From positions 81,547-145,546 of the forward strand of contig JAROAZ010000015.1 of assembly GCA_029432775.1 (NCBI GenBank): a stretch of DNA of 64,000 nt. The letters run 5' to 3'. Positions 8,601 through 16,636 of this stretch are shown here, in pieces; the stretch's first letter is position 1; every line of letters starts with the position of its first letter. This DNA comes from Pontiellaceae bacterium B12227 (lineage in GTDB: Bacteria; Verrucomicrobiota; Kiritimatiellia; Kiritimatiellales; Pontiellaceae). Below the pieces are notes generated by a model. It was given only the letters and a program-made list of their open reading frames with translations. It did not search any database and had not been told where the DNA came from. The position numbers were made by a program, and so were the translations under genes.

Positions 8601-9103
8601 TATCCGTCGGGGTGCTGCCGGCAGTATTCGTAGAGCGCGAGGCAGGTGGCGGTGGCGGCGTTGTAGGAATAGGGCATGCCCCAGACCGGAATTTCCACCA
8701 CGGCGTCGAGCAGTTCCAGGCAGGCATCGGCCAGCCCTTCGCGTTCGGAACCGATCACCAGAGCTGTCTTTTTCGGGAAAGCATATTCCGAGAGCTGCGT
8801 GGAGTTGGTGGTCTGCTCCAGTCCGACGAGGATATAGCCCTCCTGTTTCAGTTTTTTCAGGACGGGCGGCAGACTGTTTTTAACCGTCAGTTTCACGCTT
8901 TCAGCACCGTCGCGGGCGATCTTATTGACCAGCTTCGCCTGTCCGGTGGCAATCACTTCCTGAATGCCGCAGCAACCGGCCATCCGGAAAATCGTGGACA
9001 AATTGACATTACTTCTCAACGGACTGCAGGCGACAATGATCTGTCGGGGTTCTTGCAGTTCTCTAGGGGGTTTATGTCGAATATGTTCAAATTTCACGAT
9101 CAA
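8600..9103 (-). CDS. SpoU/TrmH-family RNA 2'-O-ribose methyltransferase
   Basis: This 167-aa protein of the SPOUT superfamily should methylate ribose in tRNA or rRNA using S-adenosylmethionine. The N-terminal motif 1 reads SNVNLSTIFRMAGCCGI with the conserved Asn and Arg. Motif 2 is ALVIGSEREGL and motif 3 is IPVWGMPYSYNAATA, which together form the trefoil-knot cofactor site. It lacks the extra substrate domain of larger members, so the target cannot be told from sequence. The gene is alone on its strand and converges with the activase gene. A 12-nt half of the CATTAC-type operator (9125-9136) lies just upstream. Confidence 0.9.
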   Translation of the reverse strand: MIVKFEHIRHKPPRELQEPRQIIVACSPLRSNVNLSTIFRMAGCCGIQEVIATGQAKLVNKIARDGAESVKLTVKNSLPPVLKKLKQEGYILVGLEQTTNSTQLSEYAFPKKTALVIGSEREGLADACLELLDAVVEIPVWGMPYSYNAATATCLALYEYCRQHPDG

Positions 9104-9254
9104 TTCATCCTTGTTCGGGCCGGCGGTTCGGTAATGAGCAACCTCTCATATCAAGCGTTGTGGGTCACACAATAATCGGATTATTTCAACCCGACTACAG
9201 GATGAAAAGGAAGAAATTACGCAGCTGAATAACAGGGTTGTTCGCTGGAGGCGC

Positions 9255-9283
9255 AAAAAAAATCCGGGATGCAGGATCCCGGA
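9255..9283 (-). terminator. Rho-independent terminator of the EF-hand gene
   Basis: Read on the minus strand this is TCCGGGAT, a 5-nt loop, ATCCCGGA and eight T. It sits just past the stop of the gene at 9305-9619. Confidence 0.88.
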
Positions 9284-9304
9284 TACTTGAGGAAGTAAGA
9301 GATA

Positions 9305-9619
9305 TTACTCAGCCGGTTTTTCGCCGCCTTTTTTATCACCCTTCTGACCTTTAGGTCCTTTTCCTTTGCGCTTCGGGGCTTCTTCTTTGGAGAGTTCTCC
9401 GTCGCCATTCACGTCAAGCTCAGCAAACTTTGCCTTGGCTGCAGCTTCATCAAACTCAACACCCTGCTTTTCAGCACGGGCCTGTCCACGCGCCACAAAC
9501 TGCTCTTCGGTAACCGGGCCTCGTGGTCCACGCTGACCTTTTCCTTTTTGTTCGGATTCAGCTGCCTGTGCAAAAGCTACGGCGGAAAGAAGTACTGCGA
9601 GTGTCATTAATTTTTTCAT
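9305..9619 (-). CDS. Small secreted EF-hand protein
   Basis: This 104-aa precursor has a signal peptide (MKKLMTLAVLLSAVAFAQA) and one clear EF-hand loop, DVNGDGELSKEE, near the C-terminus. The rest is Gly/Lys/Arg-rich (KGKGQRGPRGP and KRKGKGPKGQKG), so the mature protein is basic. I chose the start at 9619 rather than 9655 because AGGAG lies in front of it and it begins the signal peptide. It is monocistronic, with a strong terminator at 9255-9283. A CATTAC-type operator copy at 9712-9728 lies 93 bp upstream and is shared with the neighbouring two-component system and sulfatase operon. Calcium sensing is only a guess from the EF-hand. Confidence 0.8.
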   Translation of the reverse strand: MKKLMTLAVLLSAVAFAQAAESEQKGKGQRGPRGPVTEEQFVARGQARAEKQGVEFDEAAAKAKFAELDVNGDGELSKEEAPKRKGKGPKGQKGDKKGGEKPAE

Positions 9620-9711
9620 GGTCTGTCTCCTGTAGTTAATGTTCAACCTGTTCACGATTCCGTATCGTTAGAAGACAAACGGGGGGACTCCGGTTTTATT
9701 GAACTGAACTA

Positions 9712-9728
9712 CATTACAGTTCTGTCAT
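9712..9728. promoter_or_regulatory. CATTAC-type operator, copy C
   Basis: CATTACAGTTCTGTCAT matches the 15010-15026 copy at 14 of 17 positions. It lies between the divergent EF-hand and beta-helix genes. Confidence 0.5.
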
Positions 9729-9771
9729 TTAGAGGATTGCGCTGAATCTTCCGGCGTGCGTTCCTTCGGTT

Positions 9772-9786
9772 TTCCAATCTTTGGAA
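9772..9786. repeat. TTCCA-N5-TGGAA palindrome (intergenic)
   Basis: Spacer ATCTT. It lies 84 bp before the ATG of the beta-helix gene. Confidence 0.85.
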
Positions 9787-9869
9787 CGATATTGACGGCA
9801 CCTTCTGCTATTATTTTTCAAACAATTGGAATTAAGGCGGTATGCTTGATGCCGCAGACCGGGGGAAAT

Positions 9870-11393
9870 ATGAAAACAATTCTGTGTGTTGCATTACTGT
9901 TGGTTGGAACGTGTTTTTCAAAAGAAGGTGCCGAAGTCGTCACCTATGAGGCGTTCGGCGCCATAGGGAATGGGGTTGCAGATGATCTCCCGGCCATTTG
10001 CAAAGCGCATGAGTATGCCAATAAACACGCGCTTTCGGTTCGTTCCAAGCCCGGTGCCACTTACCATCTCGGACGCAGGGCGTTGACGGCCGTGATTGCA
10101 ACCGATACGGATTGGAATACCTCCCGCTTTACGATTGATGATACCGATGTTGAGAATCACAAAAAGTCGCTGTTTGAAGTGCGCTCCCTGCTGAAGCCGG
10201 AAGTGGTTAAGATCGACCGGTTGAAGCGGGATCAAAAGCAGATCAACATGCGTCCGGAGCGCGATTGTTTTGTGATGGTGGAAAATGCAAACAAGCGGAT
10301 CTTTATTCGGAAGGGCCTGAATCAGAACAGCGGCAGCCCGATGCGCGACTGCTTCATTCTTCGGAAGAACGGCTCGATTGCATCGCCCATCGATTGGGAC
10401 TACGAACAGATCACGCGCGTGGTTGCCCGTCCGATGGATGAAAAGCGGCTGACGTTGAAGGGCGGTGTATTTACGACCATTGCGAACCGCATGAAGCAGG
10501 GAAAGGGCAGTAATTACTGGTCCCGCAATATTGTGATTTCCCGCTCCAATACCCTCGTTGAAGGGCTGAAGCATCATGTGACCGGCGAGACCGACGTGGG
10601 GCAGCCGTATGCGGGTTTTATCAAGGTCCAGGAGTGCGCCGATATCACGCTTCGCGCATGTTTCGCCACCGGGCATAAAAAATACACCACCATCGGTTCC
10701 GCTGGAAAGCCGGTCAGCATGGGGTCGTATGATTACAATATGAACACCGTAGTGAATCTGCGGATGATCCGGTGCCGGATGGACCATATCCTCGATCGCA
10801 AACTGTGGGGGGTAATCGGATCGAACTTCTGTAAAAATGTTCTGCTCGAAGATTGCGTTCTTTCGCGCATGGATGCCCATCAGGGCGTCTCCGGGGAATA
10901 CACGATTCGGCGCTGTACACTGGGGCACATGGGACTCAATGCGATCGGCCGCGGCCTGCTGACCTTGGAAGACTCAACGTTGTACGGGCGGCACCTGGTG
11001 AATTTGCGGTCCGACTACGGCAGCACGTGGGAAGGGAATCTGGTGGTCCGGAACTGCCGATGGATTCCCGCAGGCGGCGCATCGACCGTTCCGTATATGA
11101 TCGGTGCGCATAACGACGGAACGCACGATTTCGGCTACCCCTGTTTTATGCCCCGCCATATCACCCTCGAAAATCTCGAGGTGGATGACCGGAATGTCCC
11201 GAAAGAGTATGAGGGGATGTACTACTTTACCGACCCCGATTCGGGGAAAAAGAAGCCCGAGGCCGGCCGGCCCTTTCCGTATCGCCTGACGGAATCCCTC
11301 ACGGTCAGCGGGTTGAAAACGGCCAGCGGAAAAAAGCCGAAGATATCCCCGAATCAGGCGTTGCAGGCGAACGTCTCCATCACATCGCACTGA
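9870..11393 (+). CDS. Secreted right-handed beta-helix (pectate-lyase-fold) protein
   Basis: This 507-aa precursor has a signal peptide (MKTILCVALLLVGTCFS) and then a VTYEAFGAIGNGVADDLPAI segment, the usual opening of pectate-lyase-superfamily beta-helix proteins. Short repeating rungs follow (LEDCVLSRM, IRRCTLGHMGL, LEDSTLYGR, VRNCRWIP), consistent with a long parallel beta-helix. Such proteins usually cleave or bind polysaccharides, but I cannot point to catalytic residues. The start at 9870 is preceded by GGGGG; the longer frame from 9756 runs through a palindrome and is not credible. It has no operon partner and transcribes away from the EF-hand gene. Confidence 0.82.
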   Translation: MKTILCVALLLVGTCFSKEGAEVVTYEAFGAIGNGVADDLPAICKAHEYANKHALSVRSKPGATYHLGRRALTAVIATDTDWNTSRFTIDDTDVENHKKSLFEVRSLLKPEVVKIDRLKRDQKQINMRPERDCFVMVENANKRIFIRKGLNQNSGSPMRDCFILRKNGSIASPIDWDYEQITRVVARPMDEKRLTLKGGVFTTIANRMKQGKGSNYWSRNIVISRSNTLVEGLKHHVTGETDVGQPYAGFIKVQECADITLRACFATGHKKYTTIGSAGKPVSMGSYDYNMNTVVNLRMIRCRMDHILDRKLWGVIGSNFCKNVLLEDCVLSRMDAHQGVSGEYTIRRCTLGHMGLNAIGRGLLTLEDSTLYGRHLVNLRSDYGSTWEGNLVVRNCRWIPAGGASTVPYMIGAHNDGTHDFGYPCFMPRHITLENLEVDDRNVPKEYEGMYYFTDPDSGKKKPEAGRPFPYRLTESLTVSGLKTASGKKPKISPNQALQANVSITSH

Positions 11394-11533
11394 GCGGTGA
11401 CGCGGTCATCGCATTCCAGAGCGGCTCCGCCGCAGGTCTTTCGATTGTCTTGTGCGTGAAGCGAAGCACGCGCCCTGGAGTGCTGAGATCTCGTCCGCTC
11501 TTCGGCCGCACTGCCCTCAATCACAATCAGTAG

Positions 11534-12352
11534 TTAGGGGTGTTTCAGTTTTGCTGAGCAGAAGAAGGCCCGCGCGGTGATGTAGAGCGTGTCCCCGCAG
11601 ATGGTCACGTTGGTCGGCCGTGCGGGTGTTTTGATTTCGCGAATCTGTTTTCCTGCCGGGCTGAACACCAGAACGGAGCCTTCGGTGATGTAAAGGTTGC
11701 CCTTCGCGTCGAGCGTCATACCGTCGCTCGCATGTTCGACGAAGAATGTTTTGTTTGCGAGTGTTCCATCCGCGTTGACGGCATATTTCCAAACCTTGGA
11801 AGCGCCGTGATCTGCGACATAGAGTGTCTTGCCATCGGGTGTGCCGATGAGGCCGTTCGGGCGTTTTAAGTCGTCGATAACGCGGATGATATCCGAGCGG
11901 TCGGGGGTGATGTAATAAACGTGTTCTCCATCCTGTGTCAGAGGATTTCTTCCATACATGGGATCCGTAAAATAGATTCCGCCCTTGGCATCCGGCCAGA
12001 GATCGTTGGGTTTATTGAACGGCTTGCCATCATATTCTTTCGCCAGCACGGTGACCTCGCCATCCGGCGCAATGGACACCACGCGCTTGTTCACACCTTC
12101 GCACACCAGCAGGTTGCCGTTGGGTTGGAAGTGGAGCCCGTTGGCCCCTCCACTGTTTTCGCGGAAGACTTCAATTTTTCCAGTGGTTGGAAGTTTATGA
12201 ATCCGGTTGGCGCGGATATCGGTGAAGAAGATATTGCCGGCGGCATCTGCCGCCGGACCTTCGGTGAACGTGAAGCCATCCCCAAGGATCTGGAGTTCAC
12301 CCGCAAAAACACGGGCCGTGAGCAGGAGAGTCGCAATCAGCATCAGTTTCAT
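11534..12352 (-). CDS. Secreted SMP-30/gluconolactonase-like protein
   Basis: This 272-aa precursor has a signal peptide (MKLMLIATLLLTARVFA) and the six-bladed propeller signatures of the SMP-30/gluconolaconase/LRE family: FTEGPAADAAGNIFFTD, KPNDLWPDAKGGIYFTDP, RPNGLIGTPDGKTLYVAD and SDGMTLDAKGNLYIT. The Glu and Asn/Asp that bind the metal in this family are in place. It probably opens a sugar lactone in the periplasm. It is the last gene of a three-gene operon and overlaps the sulfatase by 4 bp. Copies of the palindrome at 11787 and 12178 lie inside it. Confidence 0.88.
   Translation of the reverse strand: MKLMLIATLLLTARVFAGELQILGDGFTFTEGPAADAAGNIFFTDIRANRIHKLPTTGKIEVFRENSGGANGLHFQPNGNLLVCEGVNKRVVSIAPDGEVTVLAKEYDGKPFNKPNDLWPDAKGGIYFTDPMYGRNPLTQDGEHVYYITPDRSDIIRVIDDLKRPNGLIGTPDGKTLYVADHGASKVWKYAVNADGTLANKTFFVEHASDGMTLDAKGNLYITEGSVLVFSPAGKQIREIKTPARPTNVTICGDTLYITARAFFCSAKLKHP
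11787..11801. repeat. TTCCA-N5-TGGAA palindrome (coding)
   Basis: Spacer AACCT. In the SMP-30 gene it reads as SKVWK on the minus strand. Confidence 0.85.
12178..12192. repeat. TTCCA-N5-TGGAA palindrome (coding)
   Basis: Spacer GTGGT. In the SMP-30 gene it reads as LPTTGK, a different frame from the copy at 11787. Confidence 0.85.
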
Positions 12353-13683
12353 TTTTTCTTATTCCTTCCTTTGTTGCCGCGTTCATCGCGGCCCTTTTTA
12401 CGGGGTGCGGTCGGATCATAATCCGGATTGGGCTCAGCGGGCCGGGGTGCATTTAAATCGGCCTGCCATTGTTTCAGCTCGGCATACAGTTTGTTTGCAC
12501 GTTTCGGTTCCGCTTTGCTCAGATTGTTGCGTTCCTCGGGATCCGAGTCGAGATCGTACAGCTCCGTGGTTTCGGTTTCAAAGAATTCCAACAGTTTGTA
12601 TTTTCCTTTACGCATGGCACTGGTCGGGCCGCCCTGACCGATATAACAGGGAAAGTGCCAGAAGAGGGCGTCGCGCTTCAGCGAGCCGCCGCTCCACAGC
12701 GGGACTAGACTTTTTCCATCCAATGGAAGGTTTCCAGGCATTGGAACTCCGGCGAGTTCGAGCAGGGTGGGATAGACATCGATCGAGGAGATGGGTTCGG
12801 CGCTTTGCTGATGAGGCTTAATGCCCGGGCCGCAGGCAAAGGCCGGGACGCGCAGGCCGCCTTCATAGAGTGTGCCTTTTCCGCCGCGCAGCGGTTCAAC
12901 ATAGCGACGGGTCCCGCCGTTGTCGGAGGTGAAAATAAGGACGGTGTCTTCGGGCAGGGCTGCTGCAAGACGGCCGATGTTTTCATCCAGCGTTTCAATG
13001 GTGGCGGCATATTCATTGCCGTTGTTTTTTCTGAGCGTCTCCGGCTTGGGGTCGAACGGCGAGTGTACGGCGTGATAGGCGACGTAGAGCAGGAACGGTT
13101 TCGTTTGGTTCTTGGTAAATTCAATCGCTTTATCGGTCAGTCGGTCGGTCAGGTAGTTGCCTTCGGGATCAAAATAGGAATCCTTTTCAAATCCGAGATC
13201 CTTCGGCTGCACATAGGAGTCGAATCCCTGTCCGGTCGGCACGCGCGGCCCCTTGCGCCCGCGGCCGAGATTCCACATGCCGACCATGCCGGTGGCATAG
13301 CCGGCGTCCTGCAGCACGTCAGCAAAGGTTATTGCCCCTCCATCCAATTCCGGCTTGCTGGGTGCTGCCATGATCTTATGGTTCGGCTGGCCGGGCGAAT
13401 GACGTTCGTCGACCACGGTATAAACCTCGTGTCGCGGCGTGTATTGCCCGGTCATCAGGCAGGCGCGGGTCGGTGCGCAGTTCGGTGCAGCGGCATAGGC
13501 TTGTGTGAAAATGATGCCGCTTTGGGCGAGCCGGTCGAGGTGGGGCGTGTGGATGGTTTTATTGCCGGCGAATCCGGTATCGTTCCACCCCATGTCGTCG
13601 ATCAGGATCACAACGAGGTTAGGCCGGGCAACCGCGCTTAACGCGGTTGCGGCCAGAAGGAAGCATGTGAACAGCCGCTTCAT
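12349..13683 (-). CDS. Secreted cysteine-type sulfatase (arylsulfatase A family)
   Basis: This 444-aa precursor removes sulfate esters, probably from algal or host polysaccharides. A signal peptide (ending near ALSAVA) is followed by LVVILIDDMGWND, where the paired Asp bind calcium. The sulfatase signature is CAPTRACLMTGQ with Cys69 as the residue that must be converted to formylglycine. Lower motifs include FTSDNGG and GKGTLYEGGLRVP. The C-terminus is a basic tail (KKGRDERGNKGRNKKK). It overlaps the upstream unknown gene and the downstream SMP-30 gene by 4 bp each, so the three are coupled. No intact maturase is seen in the window. Confidence 0.93.
   Translation of the reverse strand: MKRLFTCFLLAATALSAVARPNLVVILIDDMGWNDTGFAGNKTIHTPHLDRLAQSGIIFTQAYAAAPNCAPTRACLMTGQYTPRHEVYTVVDERHSPGQPNHKIMAAPSKPELDGGAITFADVLQDAGYATGMVGMWNLGRGRKGPRVPTGQGFDSYVQPKDLGFEKDSYFDPEGNYLTDRLTDKAIEFTKNQTKPFLLYVAYHAVHSPFDPKPETLRKNNGNEYAATIETLDENIGRLAAALPEDTVLIFTSDNGGTRRYVEPLRGGKGTLYEGGLRVPAFACGPGIKPHQQSAEPISSIDVYPTLLELAGVPMPGNLPLDGKSLVPLWSGGSLKRDALFWHFPCYIGQGGPTSAMRKGKYKLLEFFETETTELYDLDSDPEERNNLSKAEPKRANKLYAELKQWQADLNAPRPAEPNPDYDPTAPRKKGRDERGNKGRNKKK
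12714..12746. repeat. Doublet of TTCCA-N5-TGGAA palindromes (coding)
   Basis: Two full copies (12714-12728 and 12732-12746) separated by 3 bp in the sulfatase gene. Together they encode a VPMPGNLPLDGK stretch on the minus strand. Confidence 0.88.
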
Positions 13684-14939
13684 TTCGAGGCTCCGAAGAA
13701 TCTGGATTCAACATCGCCGAGTTCGGGCTGTTCTTTGGCTCCGCGGGAGTAGATGTAGTAGGGCGCGCTTTCGTAGCCTTCAAGGTTACGCAGCTTCACC
13801 AGTTCAGTTCGCTGTGCCTCGGTGAGGGTCCGGTTTACTTTCGCGAATGCCATGGTGTAGAGCCACGACATTTCTCCGTCGAGTTCGCCATAGTGACGGC
13901 CCAGCTTCAGCAGCTTGTCGCGGTCGGGTGTTTTTCCTGCCAGCAGTTTGCGGAGTTCGATGGAAAAAGCGCGGCGCACGTCGATGGTTTCCATCAGTAC
14001 TTTTCGCTGCAGGTCAGGAATGCCGGTCAGGATCTTCGCCTGCTCGGGGGTGCAGACTTCTTCCACAAAGGTGCGGCCGCTGTCGCCTGTCACGGAGGTG
14101 CTGATATCGAAGTCGCGTTTCCCCATGGCCGGCATATCTTTCATGTAGAAGCCGCCGAAATAGGTGCCGTGGCGTTCCGGGCAGAAGTAGGTGTCGGCTT
14201 CGGTGTTGCCGGCTGTCCAGCTGAAAAATTCCGATGCATAAGTCATGTAGGCCACGCTGAAGAGCTTGGATTTTCCTTTGCCCTTCTTTTTGTCGCGCTG
14301 ATCGATTTCCGGCCACGTGTTGAAGTCGCCGAACTTCATCTTTCCGAGATAGGCTTTTTGCTCTTCGGTTAACGATGCATGAACCTGGGCCATCACTTCC
14401 GCGCGGCGGATACTCAGCTCTGCATCGCGCTCAAAAATATCCCCGACGGTTTTGATCACGGCCTGCTTGTTCAGACCCGGTTTGTCAGCTTCCAGCTCTA
14501 GCCAGAAGGCCTTGATGAGTGGAAGGCGCATTTTCGCGAGTTCGACCAACTGCGGTGCCTGCTCTTCGGCGAGGTCTGCGAACATCTTCTTCTGCTCATC
14601 GTTTAGAATGTGCAGCACGTTGCCGGCAACGCGATTGAGGAACATAGGGTTATGGCCCTTTTGCGCCGCATCGATATCGCGCATGTATTGGAACCCGAAA
14701 TAGTCGCACACCTTGCCCGGCGGAATGAAGGTGGAGGCGCCGTAGTCGCCGGTAATGAAGGCCAGTCCGCTGAAGCAGATGGTGTGCAGCTGGGCGCGGT
14801 CGGAAACGGCCTGCTCAATGGTATATTTCTGAGCGTCGTTTTTTTTGCCGCCGCCTCGTTTTCCTTTTTCCTTCTGCCCCGATGCAGCGATTCCGAGAGC
14901 GAGGGTGAGAATCAGTAATCCAGTCGTTTTAGCATTCAT
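13680..14939 (-). CDS. Secreted protein of unknown function with Spy-like helices
   Basis: I do not recognise this 419-aa protein. It has a signal peptide (MNAKTTGLLILTLALGIAASG) and then a basic GKRGGGKK patch. Two similar halves each contain a helix resembling the LTxxQ motif of Spy/CpxP-like periplasmic proteins (LTEEQKAYLGKM, LTEAQRTELVKL) and a conserved YFG/FYMKD or FQYMRD block with a cysteine nearby. I chose the ATG at 14939 over 14969 because AAAGGAG precedes it and it begins the signal peptide. It is the first gene of an operon with a sulfatase and an SMP-30 protein, 4 bp overlapped. A CATTAC operator lies 71 bp upstream. Confidence 0.75.
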   Translation of the reverse strand: MNAKTTGLLILTLALGIAASGQKEKGKRGGGKKNDAQKYTIEQAVSDRAQLHTICFSGLAFITGDYGASTFIPPGKVCDYFGFQYMRDIDAAQKGHNPMFLNRVAGNVLHILNDEQKKMFADLAEEQAPQLVELAKMRLPLIKAFWLELEADKPGLNKQAVIKTVGDIFERDAELSIRRAEVMAQVHASLTEEQKAYLGKMKFGDFNTWPEIDQRDKKKGKGKSKLFSVAYMTYASEFFSWTAGNTEADTYFCPERHGTYFGGFYMKDMPAMGKRDFDISTSVTGDSGRTFVEEVCTPEQAKILTGIPDLQRKVLMETIDVRRAFSIELRKLLAGKTPDRDKLLKLGRHYGELDGEMSWLYTMAFAKVNRTLTEAQRTELVKLRNLEGYESAPYYIYSRGAKEQPELGDVESRFFGASK

Positions 14940-15009
14940 GACGAGCTCCTTTCGTTTTTTATTCGTCATGAAACTAACGTCGGGACTCCCGATATATCGA
15001 AGGCTATTG

Positions 15010-15026
15010 CATTACGGTTCGGTAAT
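15010..15026. promoter_or_regulatory. CATTAC-type operator, copy B
   Basis: CATTACGGTTCGGTAAT, an inverted repeat of CATTAC/GTAAT. It lies 71 bp upstream of the unknown/sulfatase/SMP-30 operon and matches copy A at 15 of 17 positions. Confidence 0.6.
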
Positions 15027-15079
15027 GAACGTAGAGCCGCCGCTATGCGGTGTCTTGTCAGTGGGCCGGTGTGAATGCG

Positions 15080-15136
15080 GGAGCCAGCACGTAGTGCAGG
15101 CTGTACTCGGTAGAGCCTACACTATGTGGTGGCTCC
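15080..15136. repeat. REP-like element, copy 2 (23-bp arms)
   Basis: Arms at 15080-15102 and 15114-15136 pair over 23 bp with three mismatches. The first half matches copy 1 (GCACRTAGTGCMGGCTGTACT). Its 3' end overlaps the last codons of the histidine kinase gene. Confidence 0.75.
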
Positions 15137-16549
15137 CGGCAGGGTAAGGCGAAAAGTGGTGGTGCCTTTGTCGGCACCGGCCAGTTCGAGGGATCCGTTA
15201 TGGGCGAGGGCAATCTCGCGGGCGAGACTGAGGCCGAGGCCGGTGCCGTCGGTCTTCCGGCTGTGGGCTTTGTCGACGCGGTAGAAGCGGTCGAAGATTT
15301 TATCCCGGTCTTCCACCGGAATGGTTTGTCCCCGGTTGGAGATCGTGAACTCGATGGGGTCGCCGCCCGTCAGGGTAAGAGCGATCGGCGACTCGCCATG
15401 ACTGAACTTAACGGCATTACTGGCGAGGTTCTGAATGACCTGGCTGAGGAGTTCTGCATCGCCCTGAACTGTGATGCCCGGCGTCAGCTTTGCCTTCACT
15501 TCAATACCCGGGTTCAGGATGCCGATGTCTTCAACCAGATTTTCAATCATGGGTGTGAGTTCCAGGGATTGGAAGTTGATCGGCAACCGGCCGGAGTCGG
15601 CCTGGGCTAAGAGCAGCAGTTTGCGGATGATCGATTTGAGTCGCTGAACCTCGTCCAGCGATTCTTTATAGGCACGCTGATCTTCCGAGCCGTCGGGTGC
15701 CCGCTGCAGCGAGGTTTCCAGCTGCCCCTGCAGAATGGTGAGCGGGGTTTTTAATTCGTGAGCCGCATCGGCACTGAACCGGGAGGCCTGCTGAAAGCTG
15801 GTTTCGAGACGGTTGAGCATTACATTGACGAGATCGATCAGCTGGCGGAACTCGAGGTCGGCCCGGGTGGCCGGAATACGTTCATCCAGATGCAGGGCCG
15901 TCACTTTCTTTGCGGTGCGGGCAATGGCATTGACGGGACGGAGGGCGAGTTTGGCCAAAAACCATCCGATGCCGATGAGGAACAGAAGCGCAATCGGAAT
16001 GCTCCAGCGCAGCAACTCGCGGAAGCGGGCAATTTCCGCATTGAGCGGAGCCAGGCTGATGCCCAGATGCATCGAGATCTCCGCGTTGCGGACGGCCATC
16101 ACGCGCCAGTTGCTGATGGTAATGAATATGGGTTCGCTCAGGGGAAGGTTGGCCGGGGCTTGCCGGTCGATTTTTCGCTTTCGAGCCTGGTTCTTCTTTC
16201 CAGGTGGCGCTGCTTTTTTGGGGATTGGAAGCATGGCTCCCGCGAGTTCGTCTTCCCACTGCGCTGATTCAAAGAGCACCTTGTTCCGGTTGTCGGTGAC
16301 GCGAAGGATAAAGGGTTTTGCTGCGGTTTCGCGGAACAGGCTGCTTAAGGATTCATTGAAGCGGTTCCAATGATTGGAAGGCTGGGCTTTCCCCATATCG
16401 GCATCGACCAGTGCGCGCAGTACGCGGTCGGTCCGTTCGATTCCGATTTTGTAGGACATCTGAATGAAGAAGAGCGCGAATGCCAGCAACAGCGCGCCGG
16501 AGAGCAGCACGCTGGAGAGGGCGATCTTCAGTTTGAAGGAACGGATCAT
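15122..16549 (-). CDS. Membrane sensor histidine kinase
   Basis: This 475-aa kinase is the sensor of a two-component system. It has a first membrane helix at residues 8-30, a periplasmic sensor region to about 180, a second helix at 182-201, a HAMP domain to about 245 and HisKA with the phospho-acceptor His264 in AAHELKTPLTIL. The ATPase domain has the N box NLASNAVKFSHG and the G box DGTGLGLSLAREIA. The layout resembles CusS/heavy-metal-type sensors. It lies 87 bp downstream of its response regulator on the same strand. Its 3' end runs into a REP-like element, and two palindrome copies lie in the gene. Confidence 0.93.
   Translation of the reverse strand: MIRSFKLKIALSSVLLSGALLLAFALFFIQMSYKIGIERTDRVLRALVDADMGKAQPSNHWNRFNESLSSLFRETAAKPFILRVTDNRNKVLFESAQWEDELAGAMLPIPKKAAPPGKKNQARKRKIDRQAPANLPLSEPIFITISNWRVMAVRNAEISMHLGISLAPLNAEIARFRELLRWSIPIALLFLIGIGWFLAKLALRPVNAIARTAKKVTALHLDERIPATRADLEFRQLIDLVNVMLNRLETSFQQASRFSADAAHELKTPLTILQGQLETSLQRAPDGSEDQRAYKESLDEVQRLKSIIRKLLLLAQADSGRLPINFQSLELTPMIENLVEDIGILNPGIEVKAKLTPGITVQGDAELLSQVIQNLASNAVKFSHGESPIALTLTGGDPIEFTISNRGQTIPVEDRDKIFDRFYRVDKAHSRKTDGTGLGLSLAREIALAHNGSLELAGADKGTTTFRLTLPGATT
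15560..15574. repeat. TTCCA-N5-TGGAA palindrome (coding)
   Basis: Spacer GGGAT. In the histidine kinase it reads as FQSLE. Confidence 0.85.
16365..16379. repeat. TTCCA-N5-TGGAA palindrome (coding)
   Basis: Spacer ATGAT. In the histidine kinase sensor region it reads as SNHWN. Confidence 0.85.
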
Positions 16550-16558
16550 TTTGAGCTT

Positions 16559-16627
16559 ACCACGGAATACACTGAGTACACGGAACCCGAGCTGTTGAAT
16601 TTCCGTGTGTTCTGTGCATTCCGTGGT
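16559..16627. repeat. ACCACGGAATAC word hairpin between regulator and kinase
   Basis: Arms of 27 nt at 16559-16585 and 16601-16627 pair with four mismatches around a 15-nt loop. The arms are built of ACCACGGAATAC and TACACGGAA words. It fills the response regulator-kinase gap and could lower kinase expression. Confidence 0.75.
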
Positions 16628-16636
16628 TCCATTTTT

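Noticed and set aside
16559..16627. Factor-independent terminator between regulator and kinase genes
   Set aside because: The arms are long and mismatched, and no proper T tract follows in the direction of transcription; a word-repeat element explains it better.
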